In this document: piece after piece, positions 49,603 to 58,883 of the stretch
How positions within the stretch are numbered: the stretch's first letter is position 1
Layout: every line of letters begins with the position of its first letter
From: an uncultured Clostridia bacterium
GTDB taxonomy: Bacteria; Bacillota_A; Clostridia; TANB77; CAG-508
Assembly: GCA_944392525.1 (NCBI GenBank)
Contig: CALXXB010000001.1
Location: 1 to 64,000, forward strand
Length of the DNA: 64,000 nucleotides
Direction of reading: 5' to 3'
Position numbers and translations under genes: made by a program
Notes under the pieces: generated by a model
Databases searched by the model: none
Told to the model about the DNA's origin: nothing
What the model saw: the letters and a program-made list of their open reading frames with translations, nothing else

Positions 49603-50193
49603 CTATCTTTCATAAATATCCATATAATCACCATATCTTGCTATTTCTGGTCTTCTTGGTCCTCCAGGAAATGGTGGTCGTGGTCTTGGCGGACGATGAT
49701 TTGGTCTCTGGTTTCTTAATAGCTCTCTAATAAGTAATATTTTAATTAAGTCTCTTAAACTTGCATCTTGTCTTCTTACTTCCCTGTTCTCTTTTTTGTC
49801 CTCTTTACTTGTTTGTATATTTGTTCGCTCATTTGTTTGTACTTTATTATTTCTATTACTATTTGTATCATTTTGTACGTTAATATTAACGTTAATTTCA
49901 TTTGTAACTTCTACTGATGAATAAATTTCATCTGTCATTTCTTCAATTAATTCTACTGTTATATTTTCTGTAACTCTACTACATCTTTTTTGTATCATCG
50001 GATATATAATTTTATATATTTCTGGATAATATTGTTCTAAATCCTGATTACTATTCATATTATTTGCACTATAATTAGAATAACTATTGTAACTGTTGTA
50101 ATTATTATTATTTTCAGTCATATACATATTATTAGTATTTGGATAACCTAAAATAGACCTTATGTAATCGTCAAATGGTTCGTTATCATACAT
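49603..50193 (-). CDS. Probable spore-associated protein, Asn-rich
   Basis: 196-residue protein of unknown function. It starts MYDNEPFDDYIRSILGYPN and has an Asn/Tyr/Ser-rich stretch (20-50). A conserved-looking helical part follows near 52-90 (DLEQYYPEIYKIIYPMIQKR, then CSRVTENITVELIEEMTDEI). A charged low-complexity region and a Pro/Arg-rich tail (RPPRPRPPFPGGPRRPE) end it. The composition is like clostridial spore-coat or exosporium proteins. Its ribosome site lies inside the murD terminator stem, and a CATATTATA box in the loop suggests expression from a sporulation promoter. Spore role is inference. Confidence 0.6.
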   Translation of the reverse strand: MYDNEPFDDYIRSILGYPNTNNMYMTENNNNYNSYNSYSNYSANNMNSNQDLEQYYPEIYKIIYPMIQKRCSRVTENITVELIEEMTDEIYSSVEVTNEINVNINVQNDTNSNRNNKVQTNERTNIQTSKEDKKENREVRRQDASLRDLIKILLIRELLRNQRPNHRPPRPRPPFPGGPRRPEIARYGDYMDIYER

Positions 50194-50195
50194 AA

Positions 50196-50235
50196 AAAAA
50201 CCTCCTTATCTTTTCTATATAATATGGAGGTTTTT
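50196..50235 (-). terminator. Terminator of murD containing a ribosome site
   Basis: 10-bp stem (AAAAACCTCC at 50196-50205 with GGAGGTTTTT at 50226-50235), loop 20 nt. Read leftward, the second arm is GGAGGTTTTTTT directly before the ATG at 50193, so it is terminator and ribosome site at once. Confidence 0.8.
50218..50226 (-). promoter_or_regulatory. Possible sporulation -10 box in the hairpin loop
   Basis: On the minus strand CATATTATA (50226-50218) fits CATAnnnTA of mother-cell sigma factors. No convincing -35. Confidence 0.35.
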
Positions 50236-50244
50236 AAAATTATG

Positions 50245-51645
50245 TTATAACTTATTTACTAAATTTTTAAAGATGTTTCCTCTCTCTGCAAAATTTTTAA
50301 ACATATCAAAACTTGCACTAGCAGGAGAAAATAGAACTACTTCATTTGGCTTAGCATATTTTTTGGCTAAGTTTATTGCCTCTTCCAAATTATCACACAT
50401 ATATATATCAACATGTTTTTTCTCTTTTTCTTCTTCATCTTTTACTGCATTAAATATTTTCCCTGATGTAGCTCCAAGTAAAATTAGTGTTTTTACTTTT
50501 TTTAGTATTGGTTTTGCAATTGGAGTATAATCTAAATTCTTATCATATCCTCCTGCAATTAATACAATATCTTCATCAAAAGAATTTAATCCTGCAATAG
50601 TTCTTGTAGGTGATGAGCTTACAGAGTCATTATACCATTTAACATTATCTATTTCTCTAACAAATTCTAATCTATGTTCTACCGCTTTAAATTCTTTTAC
50701 AGCTTCTACAGCAATATCTTGGTCTACTAATGTTTTTGTTGCAGCTAAAGCTGCCCCAATATTTTCAAAATTATGATTTCCTCTTAAAAGGACGTCTTTT
50801 GTATTTAATACATGTTTTCTGATACCATCTTCGCATTCTTTTATTATTCCATTATCTACAATAAATCCATTATCTAATTTTTCCTTGCTACTAAAATATG
50901 TTACTTTTGATCTTGCTTCTTTTCTACATGCTCTTGTTATTTCATTATCATAATTTAGTACTAAATAATCGTTTTCATTTTGATATTTAAAAATAGTTTT
51001 TTTAGCGTCTATATATTCTTCATAATCTTTATGAATATTTAAATGATTTGGTGTTATATTAGTAATAACAGAAATATTAGGACTTATTTTCATACCCATT
51101 AATTGAAAACTACTTAATTCTAATACTAATACATCATCAGGTTTCATTTCATCAATTTTTGTAAATAAAGGTATTCCTATATTTCCTCCTAAATATGTAT
51201 TATACCCAGCTTTTTTTAATATACTATAAATCAAACTAGTAGTTGTTGTTTTTCCGTCACTTCCGGTTACTCCAATAATTTTACAAGGACATAATTTCAT
51301 TAGCATCTCTATCTCAGATGTTATAATTGCTCCCCTCTCTTTCTCTTCTACTAATTCTTTTCTTGTAGGTAAACAACTAGGTGAGCGAAATATGATATCA
51401 AATTTTTTTAAGTTTTCAAAACAATTTTTTCCAAAAAAGGCATTTGTTTCATATTTGTCCAATCTTTCTAATAGTTTTCTTGGTACTTCTTCTTTCTCTT
51501 TTTCATCAAATACTGTTACTTTAGCTTTTTTCTCATACATATATTTTAAAAGAGGTAAATTACTTACTCCTAATCCTATTATTGCAACTTTTTTCCCTTT
51601 TAAGTAATTATTAAATTCTATTAATTTTTGATTTTTATATTCCAT
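50245..51645 (-). CDS. murD: UDP-N-acetylmuramoylalanine-D-glutamate ligase
   Basis: Cytoplasmic Mur ligase adding D-Glu to UDP-MurNAc-L-Ala during peptidoglycan synthesis. The 466-residue product shows the N-terminal Rossmann domain (KVAIIGLGVSNLPLLKYM near 15) and the ATP loop GVTGSDGKTTTTSLIY near 110. A mid-domain follows with SSFQL near 176 and NITPNHLNIHKDYE near 195. The C-terminal domain holds WYNDSVSSSPTRTIAGL near 318. The start at 51645 follows GGGGGAT; a TTG further upstream is ignored. Single gene, not in a dcw cluster, ending in a terminator that doubles as the next ribosome site. Confidence 0.95.
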   Translation of the reverse strand: MEYKNQKLIEFNNYLKGKKVAIIGLGVSNLPLLKYMYEKKAKVTVFDEKEKEEVPRKLLERLDKYETNAFFGKNCFENLKKFDIIFRSPSCLPTRKELVEEKERGAIITSEIEMLMKLCPCKIIGVTGSDGKTTTTSLIYSILKKAGYNTYLGGNIGIPLFTKIDEMKPDDVLVLELSSFQLMGMKISPNISVITNITPNHLNIHKDYEEYIDAKKTIFKYQNENDYLVLNYDNEITRACRKEARSKVTYFSSKEKLDNGFIVDNGIIKECEDGIRKHVLNTKDVLLRGNHNFENIGAALAATKTLVDQDIAVEAVKEFKAVEHRLEFVREIDNVKWYNDSVSSSPTRTIAGLNSFDEDIVLIAGGYDKNLDYTPIAKPILKKVKTLILLGATSGKIFNAVKDEEEKEKKHVDIYMCDNLEEAINLAKKYAKPNEVVLFSPASASFDMFKNFAERGNIFKNLVNKL

Positions 51646-51793
51646 TTTTATCCCCCAAAAATTCAAGCCTTATTTAATATTTATTTATTTTTTAGGTATT
51701 ATATAACAAATTATTTAAAAAAACAATTTGTACCAGAATATTTTTTCTTATTTTGTGAACAATAATATTAAGATTTGATTGGAGGTGCTTTTC

Positions 51794-51892
51794 ATGTCAA
51801 AGAAAAATAAAGAAAACAAAAACAATAACAGAAATAATCAAAACAATCAAAATAATAACAATAATGAAAGACAAAACAATAACAATAGATAG
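51794..51892 (+). CDS. Tiny Asn-rich peptide
   Basis: 32-residue peptide beginning MSKKNKENKNNNRN, made almost only of Asn, Lys, Gln, Arg and Glu. GGAGGTG sits 6 nt before the ATG and a 15-bp terminator follows the stop closely, so the unit looks like a real gene despite its size. Composition resembles small spore proteins of Firmicutes, but no family can be assigned. It lies between murD and guaB, on the opposite strand to both. Confidence 0.55.
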   Translation: MSKKNKENKNNNRNNQNNQNNNNNERQNNNNR

Positions 51893-51904
51893 TTTAGATT
51901 AAAA

Positions 51905-51940
51905 AAACTGCTAAGAAGTAAAAACTTTTTAGCAGTTTAA
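51905..51940. terminator. Bidirectional terminator, tiny peptide versus guaB
   Basis: 15-bp stem (51905-51919 with 51924-51938; core AAACTGCTAA/TTAGCAGTTT) and AAAA loop. Confidence 0.9.
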
Positions 51941-51949
51941 TATTTTTAA

Positions 51950-53452
51950 TTAAAATTGATTATCAATTTCTTTTAAGATGACATCATGTGCGCTTCCTTC
52001 TGAGATACTTACATCAGATACAAGTGTTAATCTTGCTTTTTCATGGAATTCTAGGATACTTACACTTCCACAGTTACACATTGTTGATTTTATTTTTGCA
52101 ACTGTGACTTCTAAATTATCTTTTAATCTTCCTGCATATGGTATGTAAGAATCTACGCCTTCTTCAAAAGAAAGTTTCTTATCTCCTCCCATATCATATC
52201 TTTGCCAATTTCTAGCACGGTTTGAACCTTCTCCCCAATACTCTTTTACATAGCTATTTCCTTTTTTAACAACTCTTGTTGGACTTTCATCAAATCTTGC
52301 GAAATATCTTCCCATCATTACAAAGTCAGCACCTAGAGCTAATGCTATTGTTATGTGGTGGTCATGAACTATTCCACCATCTGAACATACAGGAATATAT
52401 ACACCTGTTTCTTTATAATATTCATCACGAGCTGCTACAACATCTATTAAAGCTGACGCTTGTCCTCTTCCTATTCCTTTGGTTTCACGTGTTATGCAGA
52501 TTGAACCTCCACCAACACCAACTTTTATAAAATCAGCTCCTGCTTTTGCCAAATACATAAAACCTTCTCTATCTACTACATTTCCTGCACCTATTTTTAC
52601 AGAATCTCCGTATTTTTCTCTTACAAAATCAATTGTATTTTTTTGCCAAACTGAATATCCATCAGATGAATCTATACAAAGTAAATCTACTCCTGCATCT
52701 ACTAAAGCTGGAATTCTTTCTTCAAAATCTCTAGTGTTTACTCCAGCACCCACAATATATCTCTTGTTTTCATCAAGTAATGAATTAGGATTATTCTTTC
52801 TATCTTCATAATCTTTACGAAATACTAAATATTTTAAATGTTCTTTATCATCTAGTATAGGTAAACAAGCAATTTTATTATCCCATATAATATCATTTGC
52901 TTCTGGTAAACTTATTCCTTCTTTTTCCCATACTACTTTATCTTTAGGTGTCATAAATTCTGATATCGGTAAATCTATATTTGCTCTTGATATTCTGTAA
53001 TCTTTATCTGTAACTAATCCTAAAAATTTACCATTTGGTGTACCATCATCTGTTATTATAACCGTTGAATGTCCAGTTGTTTTTGTTAAATTAAGAACTT
53101 CTTCTAATGTTGCATCTGGCTTTACATTTGAGTCACTTACTACAAATCCTGCTTTATGTTTCTTTACTCTTTTTACCATTTTTGCTTGATTTTCAATTGT
53201 TTGTGAGCCATAAATAAAAGCAACACCCCCTTCTCTTGCTAAAGCAATTCCCATTTCTTCTCCTGAAACTGATTGCATGATAGCAGATACCATTGGGATG
53301 TTGGCATAATACTTTGCTTCTTCTCCTTTTTTAAATTTTACAAGTGGCGTTCTTAATGACACTTTACTTGGTATGCATCTCTCGTCTGTTAAATTTGGTA
53401 ATAATAAAAATTCATTAAATGTTCTTGAAATATCTTCCAAAATCTTTGCCAT
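51950..53452 (-). CDS. guaB: IMP dehydrogenase
   Basis: Oxidises IMP to XMP with NAD, the committed step to GMP. The 500-residue product has the barrel with CBS pair inserted at about 95-215 ([20 protein letters not shown]). The catalytic loop is [20 protein letters not shown] near 315, containing the Cys nucleophile, slightly different from the usual GPGSICTTR. The phosphate-binding [11 protein letters not shown] and the [20 protein letters not shown] flap are present. A promoter of type TTTACT-17-TATAAT precedes it. It is divergent from guaA, which makes the next reaction, but two foreign small genes separate them. Confidence 0.95.
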   Translation of the reverse strand: MAKILEDISRTFNEFLLLPNLTDERCIPSKVSLRTPLVKFKKGEEAKYYANIPMVSAIMQSVSGEEMGIALAREGGVAFIYGSQTIENQAKMVKRVKKHKAGFVVSDSNVKPDATLEEVLNLTKTTGHSTVIITDDGTPNGKFLGLVTDKDYRISRANIDLPISEFMTPKDKVVWEKEGISLPEANDIIWDNKIACLPILDDKEHLKYLVFRKDYEDRKNNPNSLLDENKRYIVGAGVNTRDFEERIPALVDAGVDLLCIDSSDGYSVWQKNTIDFVREKYGDSVKIGAGNVVDREGFMYLAKAGADFIKVGVGGGSICITRETKGIGRGQASALIDVVAARDEYYKETGVYIPVCSDGGIVHDHHITIALALGADFVMMGRYFARFDESPTRVVKKGNSYVKEYWGEGSNRARNWQRYDMGGDKKLSFEEGVDSYIPYAGRLKDNLEVTVAKIKSTMCNCGSVSILEFHEKARLTLVSDVSISEGSAHDVILKEIDNQF

Positions 53453-53484
53453 GTTTTTTCTCCCTTCCTTTTCATATTTTAACT

Positions 53485-53513
53485 ATTATAATATAACAAA
53501 TTTTTAAAGTAAA
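53485..53513 (-). promoter_or_regulatory. Promoter of guaB
   Basis: On the minus strand TTTACT (53513-53508), 17 bp, exact TATAAT (53490-53485). Confidence 0.75.
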
Positions 53514-53555
53514 GAATTTTAAAACTTATTTTTAAAGTTTTTTAATCATCTCATT

Positions 53556-53584
53556 TTGACACATTATGTAAAATGTTGTATAAT
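53556..53584 (+). promoter_or_regulatory. Consensus promoter of the 53624 gene
   Basis: Exact TTGACA at 53556-53561 and exact TATAAT at 53579-53584 with 17-bp spacing. Confidence 0.88.
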
Positions 53585-53623
53585 ATTTATTGCAATACAA
53601 GCCAATTATTGTTTGGAGGGAAA

Positions 53624-53977
53624 ATGATTTCACTTGTTGATCTTCAGAAAAAGCTTGGATATCACAAAACCCAAAAAGTAGAAGGAGATCCTATTTGTTT
53701 TGATGAACAAGAAGCAAAGATAATTGTATCTATCATTACTTGCTTGAAGAATCATCCCATTATTTCTGCCGAGGACGCACAAGTAATTACAAGATACGAT
53801 ATGGTAATTAAGCAAGTGCTTGTCTGCCTGAAAAAGGTTTCAGAAGTGAGTTTTCAGGGGAAAAGCGAAGTAATATTCTTCTTTAATAATCTGCTTCCAA
53901 TAACTAGGAAGATTCTGATGTGCTTGGGGTTTGAGGTTCTTGATATTCCTGCGAAAAAAATTAGCATCAAATGGTGA
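53624..53977 (+). CDS. Hypothetical protein, foreign composition
   Basis: Not recognised. 117-residue soluble protein starting MISLVDLQKKLGYHKTQ. A helical middle (EEQEAKIIVSIITCL-like, VLVCLKKVSEVSF) leads to the ending RKILMCLGFEVLDIPAKKIS, then IKW. That terminal pattern, helix, Gly, beta strand, then a KIxI strand, recurs in the next small gene. Codons such as CTT, CTG, GGG and ATC and a higher GC content differ from guaA and guaB. GGAGGG precedes the ATG, and an exact consensus promoter overlaps any earlier start. Own terminator. Confidence 0.65.
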   Translation: MISLVDLQKKLGYHKTQKVEGDPICFDEQEAKIIVSIITCLKNHPIISAEDAQVITRYDMVIKQVLVCLKKVSEVSFQGKSEVIFFFNNLLPITRKILMCLGFEVLDIPAKKISIKW

Positions 53978-54017
53978 TATAGCTCCAAACAAAGACTTTC
54001 AACTAAAAGTCTTATAT

Positions 54018-54050
54018 GGTCTCTGTTTCAAACCAGAGGCCATTCTTTTT
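54018..54050 (+). terminator. Terminator of the 53624 gene
   Basis: 8-bp stem (GGTCTCTG at 54018-54025 with CAGAGGCC at 54034-54041, one G-U) and T-rich tail. A smaller AAGACTTT/AAAGTCTT hairpin precedes it at 53992. Confidence 0.82.
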
Positions 54051-54077
54051 GATTTAATATGTAAAACATGGTATAAT
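54049..54077 (+). promoter_or_regulatory. Promoter of the 54115 gene
   Basis: TTGATT at 54049-54054, 17 bp, exact TATAAT at 54072-54077 with extended TGG. The -35 overlaps the preceding terminator tail. Confidence 0.8.
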
Positions 54078-54114
54078 TATATTGTAAGGTAAATCCCTTT
54101 GCATGGAGGTTGAT

Positions 54115-54334
54115 ATGATTACCGCTAAGGATTTTCAGTCCAAGATTACCAAGCGTCAAATTAGGAGGTGCAAGTTTGCAATCAGGAAGAACTATTTGTT
54201 TGGGAAGCTTTCTGCTCCCTGTATCTTCGTCAATTTTGATGAGAAAATCACTGAAGGAACTAAGGAAGAACGGCTATGATGTAACGCCCATGGACTCAGA
54301 AGGTAGGAAAATCCGAATAGGTTTTTTCTATTAA
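54115..54334 (+). pseudogene. Small hypothetical gene, apparently frameshifted
   Basis: The ATG at 54115 behind ATGGAGG opens a 54-codon frame (MITAKDFQSKITKRQIRRCK, then FAIRKNYLFGKLSAPCIFVN) ending at 54279. From about 54237 the +1 frame continues sensibly as MRKSLKELRKNGYDVTPMDS, EGRKIRIGFFY, to a stop at 54334. Removing one T from the TTTT at 54234-54237 would join them into a 72-residue protein whose end, LRKNGYDV then KIRI, resembles the 53624 product. So this is either a broken gene or a one-base sequence error. Higher GC, own promoter and terminator. Function unknown. Confidence 0.55.
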
Positions 54335-54373
54335 CAACCTTCCGTCAGGATGCTTTGATTACAGTATCCTAGG

Positions 54374-54406
54374 CCCTTTAGTTTCGAACTAAAGGGTTCT
54401 TTTTTA
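54374..54406 (+). terminator. Terminator of the 54115 unit
   Basis: Perfect 10-bp stem (CCCTTTAGTT at 54374-54383 with AACTAAAGGG at 54387-54396), TCG loop, T-rich tail. Confidence 0.93.
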
Positions 54407-54469
54407 TTTCTTTATTTACTTTTATTTCCTATTATGATAATATTTAGAAAAATATTGTTGGAGGTAAAA

Positions 54470-56005
54470 ATGAAAAACGAATTAATTCTAATTTTAGATT
54501 TTGGTGGTCAGTATAATCAATTAATAGCAAGAAGAGTAAGAGAATGTAATGTGTATTCTGAAGTTGTTCCTTTTGATATCTCTATTGAGAAAATAAAAGA
54601 AAAAAATCCAAAAGGAATAATATTTACAGGAGGACCTGCAAGTGTATTTGCAGATGATAGCCCTAAATGTGACCCTGAAATATTTAATTTGGGCGTTCCT
54701 ATTTTGGGAATTTGTTATGGTATGCAACTTATGACAATAACTTTAGGAGGAGAAGTTAAAAAAGCTTCAAAAAGAGAGTATGGAGTAACAAACGTCGATA
54801 TAGACAACAATTCATTATTATTCAAAGATTTTAATTCAAGTAATAACTTCTTAATGAGTCATACAGACTTTGTAAAAACAGTTCCAGAAGGCTTTAGAAA
54901 TATTGCCTCTACCCCATCTTGTCTAAATAGCGGTATGGAAAATAAAGAAAAAAACTTTTATGGTATTCAATTTCATCCAGAAGTTGTACATTCTGAAAAT
55001 GGTATCAATGTTATTAGAAACTTTTTATACGAAGTATGTAAATGTTCAGGAGATTGGGAGATTTCTTCATTTGCAAAAGAGAAAATAAAAAGTTTAAAAG
55101 AAAAAATTGGAGATAAAAAAGCTTTATGTGCTTTATCAGGAGGAGTTGATTCTTCTGTTGCAGCCGTATTATTACATAAAGCTATTGGTAAGAATTTAAC
55201 TTGTATCTTTGTAGACCATGGTTTACTCCGTAAAAATGAAGGCGATGAAGTAGAAGAAGTTTTCAAGAAACAATTTGATATTAACCTAATTCGTGTAAAC
55301 TGCAAAGATAGATTTTTAAGTAAATTAGATGGTGTTACAGACCCTGAAAAGAAAAGAAAAATAATTGGTGAAGAATTCATTAGAGTATTTGAAGAAGAAG
55401 CAAAGAAAATTGGCAAAGTAGATTATTTAGTTCAAGGAACTATCTACCCTGATGTAATTGAAAGCGGTTTAGGTAAATCTTCTGTTATAAAGAGTCATCA
55501 TAATGTTGGAGGACTTCCTGATTATGTGGATTTCAAAGAGATTGTAGAGCCTTTAAGAGACTTATTCAAAGATGAAGTAAGAAAAACAGGTCTAGAACTT
55601 GGTATTCCTGAAAATTTAGTTTTTAGACAACCATTCCCTGGACCAGGATTAGCAATACGTATTATTGGAAATATTACAGAAGATAAACTAAATATTTTAA
55701 AAGAAGCGGATAGTATATTTAGAGAAGAAATTGCAAACGCTGGACTTCATAAAAGTATCAATCAATATTTTGCAGTATTAACTAATTTAAAATCTGTTGG
55801 AGTTATGGGTGATGAAAGAACTTATGATTATACAATAGCTCTTCGCGCAGTAGAAACAACTGATTTTATGACAGGAGTTTGGAGTAAAATACCCTATGAA
55901 GTATTAGAAAAAGTATCTAGTAGAATTGTAAATGAAGTAGAACATGTAAATAGAGTAGTTTATGATATAACATCAAAACCACCTGCAACAATTGAATGGG
56001 AATAA
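54470..56005 (+). CDS. guaA: GMP synthase (glutamine-hydrolysing)
   Basis: Converts XMP to GMP with ATP and glutamine. The 511-residue product has a class I glutamine amidotransferase domain (1-190) with Cys in LGICYGMQL near 82 and His-Glu in FHPEVVHS near 170. The ATP pyrophosphatase loop [11 protein letters not shown] is near 222, and the dimerisation domain has [12 protein letters not shown] near 385 and the exact C-terminus KPPATIEWE. The ATG at 54470 follows TTGGAGG. guaB lies nearby on the other strand, so GMP synthesis genes are clustered. Confidence 0.97.
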   Translation: MKNELILILDFGGQYNQLIARRVRECNVYSEVVPFDISIEKIKEKNPKGIIFTGGPASVFADDSPKCDPEIFNLGVPILGICYGMQLMTITLGGEVKKASKREYGVTNVDIDNNSLLFKDFNSSNNFLMSHTDFVKTVPEGFRNIASTPSCLNSGMENKEKNFYGIQFHPEVVHSENGINVIRNFLYEVCKCSGDWEISSFAKEKIKSLKEKIGDKKALCALSGGVDSSVAAVLLHKAIGKNLTCIFVDHGLLRKNEGDEVEEVFKKQFDINLIRVNCKDRFLSKLDGVTDPEKKRKIIGEEFIRVFEEEAKKIGKVDYLVQGTIYPDVIESGLGKSSVIKSHHNVGGLPDYVDFKEIVEPLRDLFKDEVRKTGLELGIPENLVFRQPFPGPGLAIRIIGNITEDKLNILKEADSIFREEIANAGLHKSINQYFAVLTNLKSVGVMGDERTYDYTIALRAVETTDFMTGVWSKIPYEVLEKVSSRIVNEVEHVNRVVYDITSKPPATIEWE

Positions 56006-56009
56006 AATT

Positions 56010-56058
56010 AATGAGACAAATTAGGGACGGGCCTTTTTTGTCTCATTTCGTTTTTTTA
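56010..56058. terminator. Bidirectional terminator between guaA and hydrogenase operon
   Basis: 11-bp stem (AATGAGACAAA at 56010-56020 with TTTGTCTCATT at 56037-56047), 16-nt G-rich loop, then T7. Confidence 0.82.
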
Positions 56059-56060
56059 TT

Positions 56061-57818
56061 TTATGTCTCAAAATTATATTTTTCTCTCTTCTCATAATGA
56101 GTATGTAACAATTTATGTGCTAATTCTCCTCCTGCTTCTCCTAAATAGTCTTTATATATTTTCTTTAATACTGGATTTTCATGAGATTTTCTAATTGTAG
56201 ACTTTTCATCTATTGTGTATAAAGCATTTGCTCTTAATTTTCTTACATCTACTTCTGAACGTATTTTAGCACTCTTAATTGGTTGTCCACCACCCATTAT
56301 ACATCCTCCTGGGCAAGCCATTATTTCTACAAATTGATAATCAGCTTTTCCACTCTTTATTTCTTCTAATATAGTTCTGGCATTCTTAAGTCCACTTGCT
56401 GCTACAACTTTTATTTCTTTTCCCGCTATATTTACAGTAGCCTTTTTAATACCTTTTCCACCACGTACAGCTTTGAAATCTATTTTTTCTAAGTCTTCTC
56501 CTGTTAAAATATCTTGTGCAGTTCTTAATGCTGCTTCCATTACTCCTCCTGTTGTTCCAAAAATTGCAGCTGCTCCTGTTGCTTCTCCCATTGGATCATC
56601 AAACTTACTATCTTCTAGCTTTGTAAACTCAATATTTGCCTGTTTAATCATTCTAGAAAGTTCACGAGTAGTAATTACATTGTCAACATCATAAAGTCCC
56701 TCATTTTGCATTTCTGGGCGAATGGCTTCGAATTTTTTAGCGACACATGGCATAATAGAAATAACATATATTTTGTTTGGATCTATATTTTCTTTTTTAG
56801 CATAATAAGATTTAATTAAAGCTCCAAACATTTGATGTGGCGATTTACAACTTGATAGATGTGGAAGTAACTCTGGATAGTTTTCTTCTATATATCTTAC
56901 CCAACCTGGGCAACAAGATGTCATCATAGGAAGTTCCTTTCCTTCTTTAAATCTTTCTACAAATTCATTTGCTTCTTCCATTATTGTGAAATCAGCTCCT
57001 GTATTTGTATCAAATACTTTATCAAATCCTAATCTCTTTAAAGCTGTTACCATTTTACCTTCAACATTAGTTCCAATTTCCATACCAAATTCTTCACCAA
57101 GAGCTACTCTAATTGATGGTGCAGTCTGAGCAATAACATATGTATCTGGGTCTTTTAATTTTGCCCATGCTTCTTTTATAGTTTCTTTTTCATGTAATGC
57201 ACCTGTTGGACAAGCTTCTATACATTGCCCACAGAAAGTACAGTTTACATCATTTAAACTATGGTCTCCAACAGTAGATATACAAGATTCAAAACCTCTA
57301 TTTATACAATCAATAGCACCAATTCCTTGGACATTTTTACATGTTGCAACACATCTTCTACATAATATACATTTATTAAAATCTCTAACTAATGCAGGGG
57401 ATTTATCATCTATCTTATGTTTAGTCATCTCTCCTGGATATTCTACATGTAGAACATTAAATTTTGTAGCCAATGTTTGTAATTCACAGTTTCCTGAACG
57501 TGTACAAGTTAAACAATCTTTAGCATGATTTGATATTATTAAATCAAGTACCGTTCTTCTTGCTTCTAAAACATTTGGTGTGTGTGTATGTACTACCATT
57601 CCTTCTTCTACTGTTTGAATACATGAAGTTGCAAATCCTCTTCTTCCCTCAACTTCAACAATACACATTCTACAATCTCCAACTTCATTTATGTCTTTCA
57701 AAAAACATAATGTTGGAATATCAATTCCTGCTTGCTTTGCTGCTTGTAGAATTGTAGTCCCTTTTTTAGCTTTTACAGTCTCTCCATCTATTGTTAATGT
57801 AACCATATTTTCTTCCAT
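56061..57818 (-). CDS. hndD: [FeFe] hydrogenase catalytic subunit (HndD/HydA)
   Basis: Catalytic subunit of a trimeric NADH- and ferredoxin-linked [FeFe] hydrogenase, cytoplasmic, 585 residues. In order it has an N-terminal 2Fe-2S domain (Cys near 37, 48, 51, 65) and a His-Cys3 cluster site (HAKDCLTCTRSGNCEL near 97). Two 4Fe-4S sites (CILCRRCVATC near 149, CTFCGQCIEACP near 190) lead to the H-cluster motifs L1 TSCCPGW near 298, L2 MPCVAKKFEA near 353 and L3 EIMACPGGCIMGGG near 500. The C-terminal small-subunit domain is fused. AGGAGG precedes the ATG. Last gene of the hydrogenase operon. Confidence 0.95.
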   Translation of the reverse strand: MEENMVTLTIDGETVKAKKGTTILQAAKQAGIDIPTLCFLKDINEVGDCRMCIVEVEGRRGFATSCIQTVEEGMVVHTHTPNVLEARRTVLDLIISNHAKDCLTCTRSGNCELQTLATKFNVLHVEYPGEMTKHKIDDKSPALVRDFNKCILCRRCVATCKNVQGIGAIDCINRGFESCISTVGDHSLNDVNCTFCGQCIEACPTGALHEKETIKEAWAKLKDPDTYVIAQTAPSIRVALGEEFGMEIGTNVEGKMVTALKRLGFDKVFDTNTGADFTIMEEANEFVERFKEGKELPMMTSCCPGWVRYIEENYPELLPHLSSCKSPHQMFGALIKSYYAKKENIDPNKIYVISIMPCVAKKFEAIRPEMQNEGLYDVDNVITTRELSRMIKQANIEFTKLEDSKFDDPMGEATGAAAIFGTTGGVMEAALRTAQDILTGEDLEKIDFKAVRGGKGIKKATVNIAGKEIKVVAASGLKNARTILEEIKSGKADYQFVEIMACPGGCIMGGGQPIKSAKIRSEVDVRKLRANALYTIDEKSTIRKSHENPVLKKIYKDYLGEAGGELAHKLLHTHYEKREKYNFET

Positions 57819-57839
57819 TGCTTTTCCTCCTATTTTTAA

Positions 57840-58883
57840 TTATACAATTGCATGGAATGGGCAAGTTGCAATACAAGTACCACATTTAATACATAAAGAT
57901 TGGTCAATTCTTCTTTTATCTCTTCCCTCTCCTTTGATTGCATTTACTGGACAATGTTTTTGACATAATCCACAGCCCTTACATTTTTCTTCATCTATTC
58001 CTATTTTTGCTAGCGCTTTACATTCTGCTGTTCTACATGCTTTATCTATAGCATGTTCTTTAAATTCTTCTCTAAAATAATTCAAGGTACTAATTACAGG
58101 GTTTGGTGCACTTTGTCCAAGACCACATATACTAGATTTTTGAATATTCTTTGCTAAAGTTTCTAGTCTATAAATGTCTGATTCTTCTCCTTCTCCATTG
58201 CATAGTCTTTCTAGTATTTCTAGCATCCTTTTAGTTCCAATTCTACAAGGAGTACATTTACCACAACTTTCGCTAACAGTAAATTCTAGATAGAATTTAG
58301 CAAGTGAAACCATACATTTAGTATCATCCATTACAATAAGTCCGCCAGAACCCATCATTGAACCAATTTCTTTTAATGATTCATAATCTATTGGTGTATC
58401 TAAATGCTCTTTTGGTATACATCCTCCTGAAGGTCCACCTGTTTGAGCAGCTTTAAAGTCTCTTCCGTTTGGAATTCCTCCGCCAATATCATATACAATT
58501 TCTCTTAATGTAGTTCCCATTGGCACTTCTACCAATCCAATATTATTTACATTTCCACCTAAAGCAAATACTTTAGTTCCTTTAGATTTCTCAGTTCCAA
58601 TAGAGGAGAACCATTCAGAACCTTTTAAAATGATTTGAGCAATATTTGCATAAGTTTCAACATTATTTATAAGTGTTGGCTTTCCCCATAATCCAGCTTC
58701 TGCAGGATAAGGTGGTTTTACTCTAGGTTGACCACGTTTACCTTCTATTGACTCTAATAGCGCTGTTTCTTCACCGCAAACAAAAGCTCCTGCACCTAAT
58801 CTTATTTCAATATCAAAATCAAAACCAGTACCGAAATATATTTTTTCCAAGTAGTCCATAATCTCTTGCTTGCTTAATTGCAA
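57840..58883 (-). CDS. hndC: NuoF-like hydrogenase subunit, C-terminal part (frameshifted gene)
   Basis: C-terminal two thirds of the NADH-binding subunit of the hydrogenase. From [20 protein letters not shown] it continues the protein whose start is encoded in the neighbouring frame (58819-59697). It contains the NADH/FMN-site sequence [18 protein letters not shown], an SLBB domain, the 4Fe-4S site [20 protein letters not shown], and two ferredoxin-type 4Fe-4S sites ([32 protein letters not shown]). The first codons of this open stretch are out-of-frame bases and not real protein. Joined with the other part it gives about 619 residues, the normal size. There are 21 nt to the hndD start. Confidence 0.85.
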   Translation of the reverse strand: MQLSKQEIMDYLEKIYFGTGFDFDIEIRLGAGAFVCGEETALLESIEGKRGQPRVKPPYPAEAGLWGKPTLINNVETYANIAQIILKGSEWFSSIGTEKSKGTKVFALGGNVNNIGLVEVPMGTTLREIVYDIGGGIPNGRDFKAAQTGGPSGGCIPKEHLDTPIDYESLKEIGSMMGSGGLIVMDDTKCMVSLAKFYLEFTVSESCGKCTPCRIGTKRMLEILERLCNGEGEESDIYRLETLAKNIQKSSICGLGQSAPNPVISTLNYFREEFKEHAIDKACRTAECKALAKIGIDEEKCKGCGLCQKHCPVNAIKGEGRDKRRIDQSLCIKCGTCIATCPFHAIV

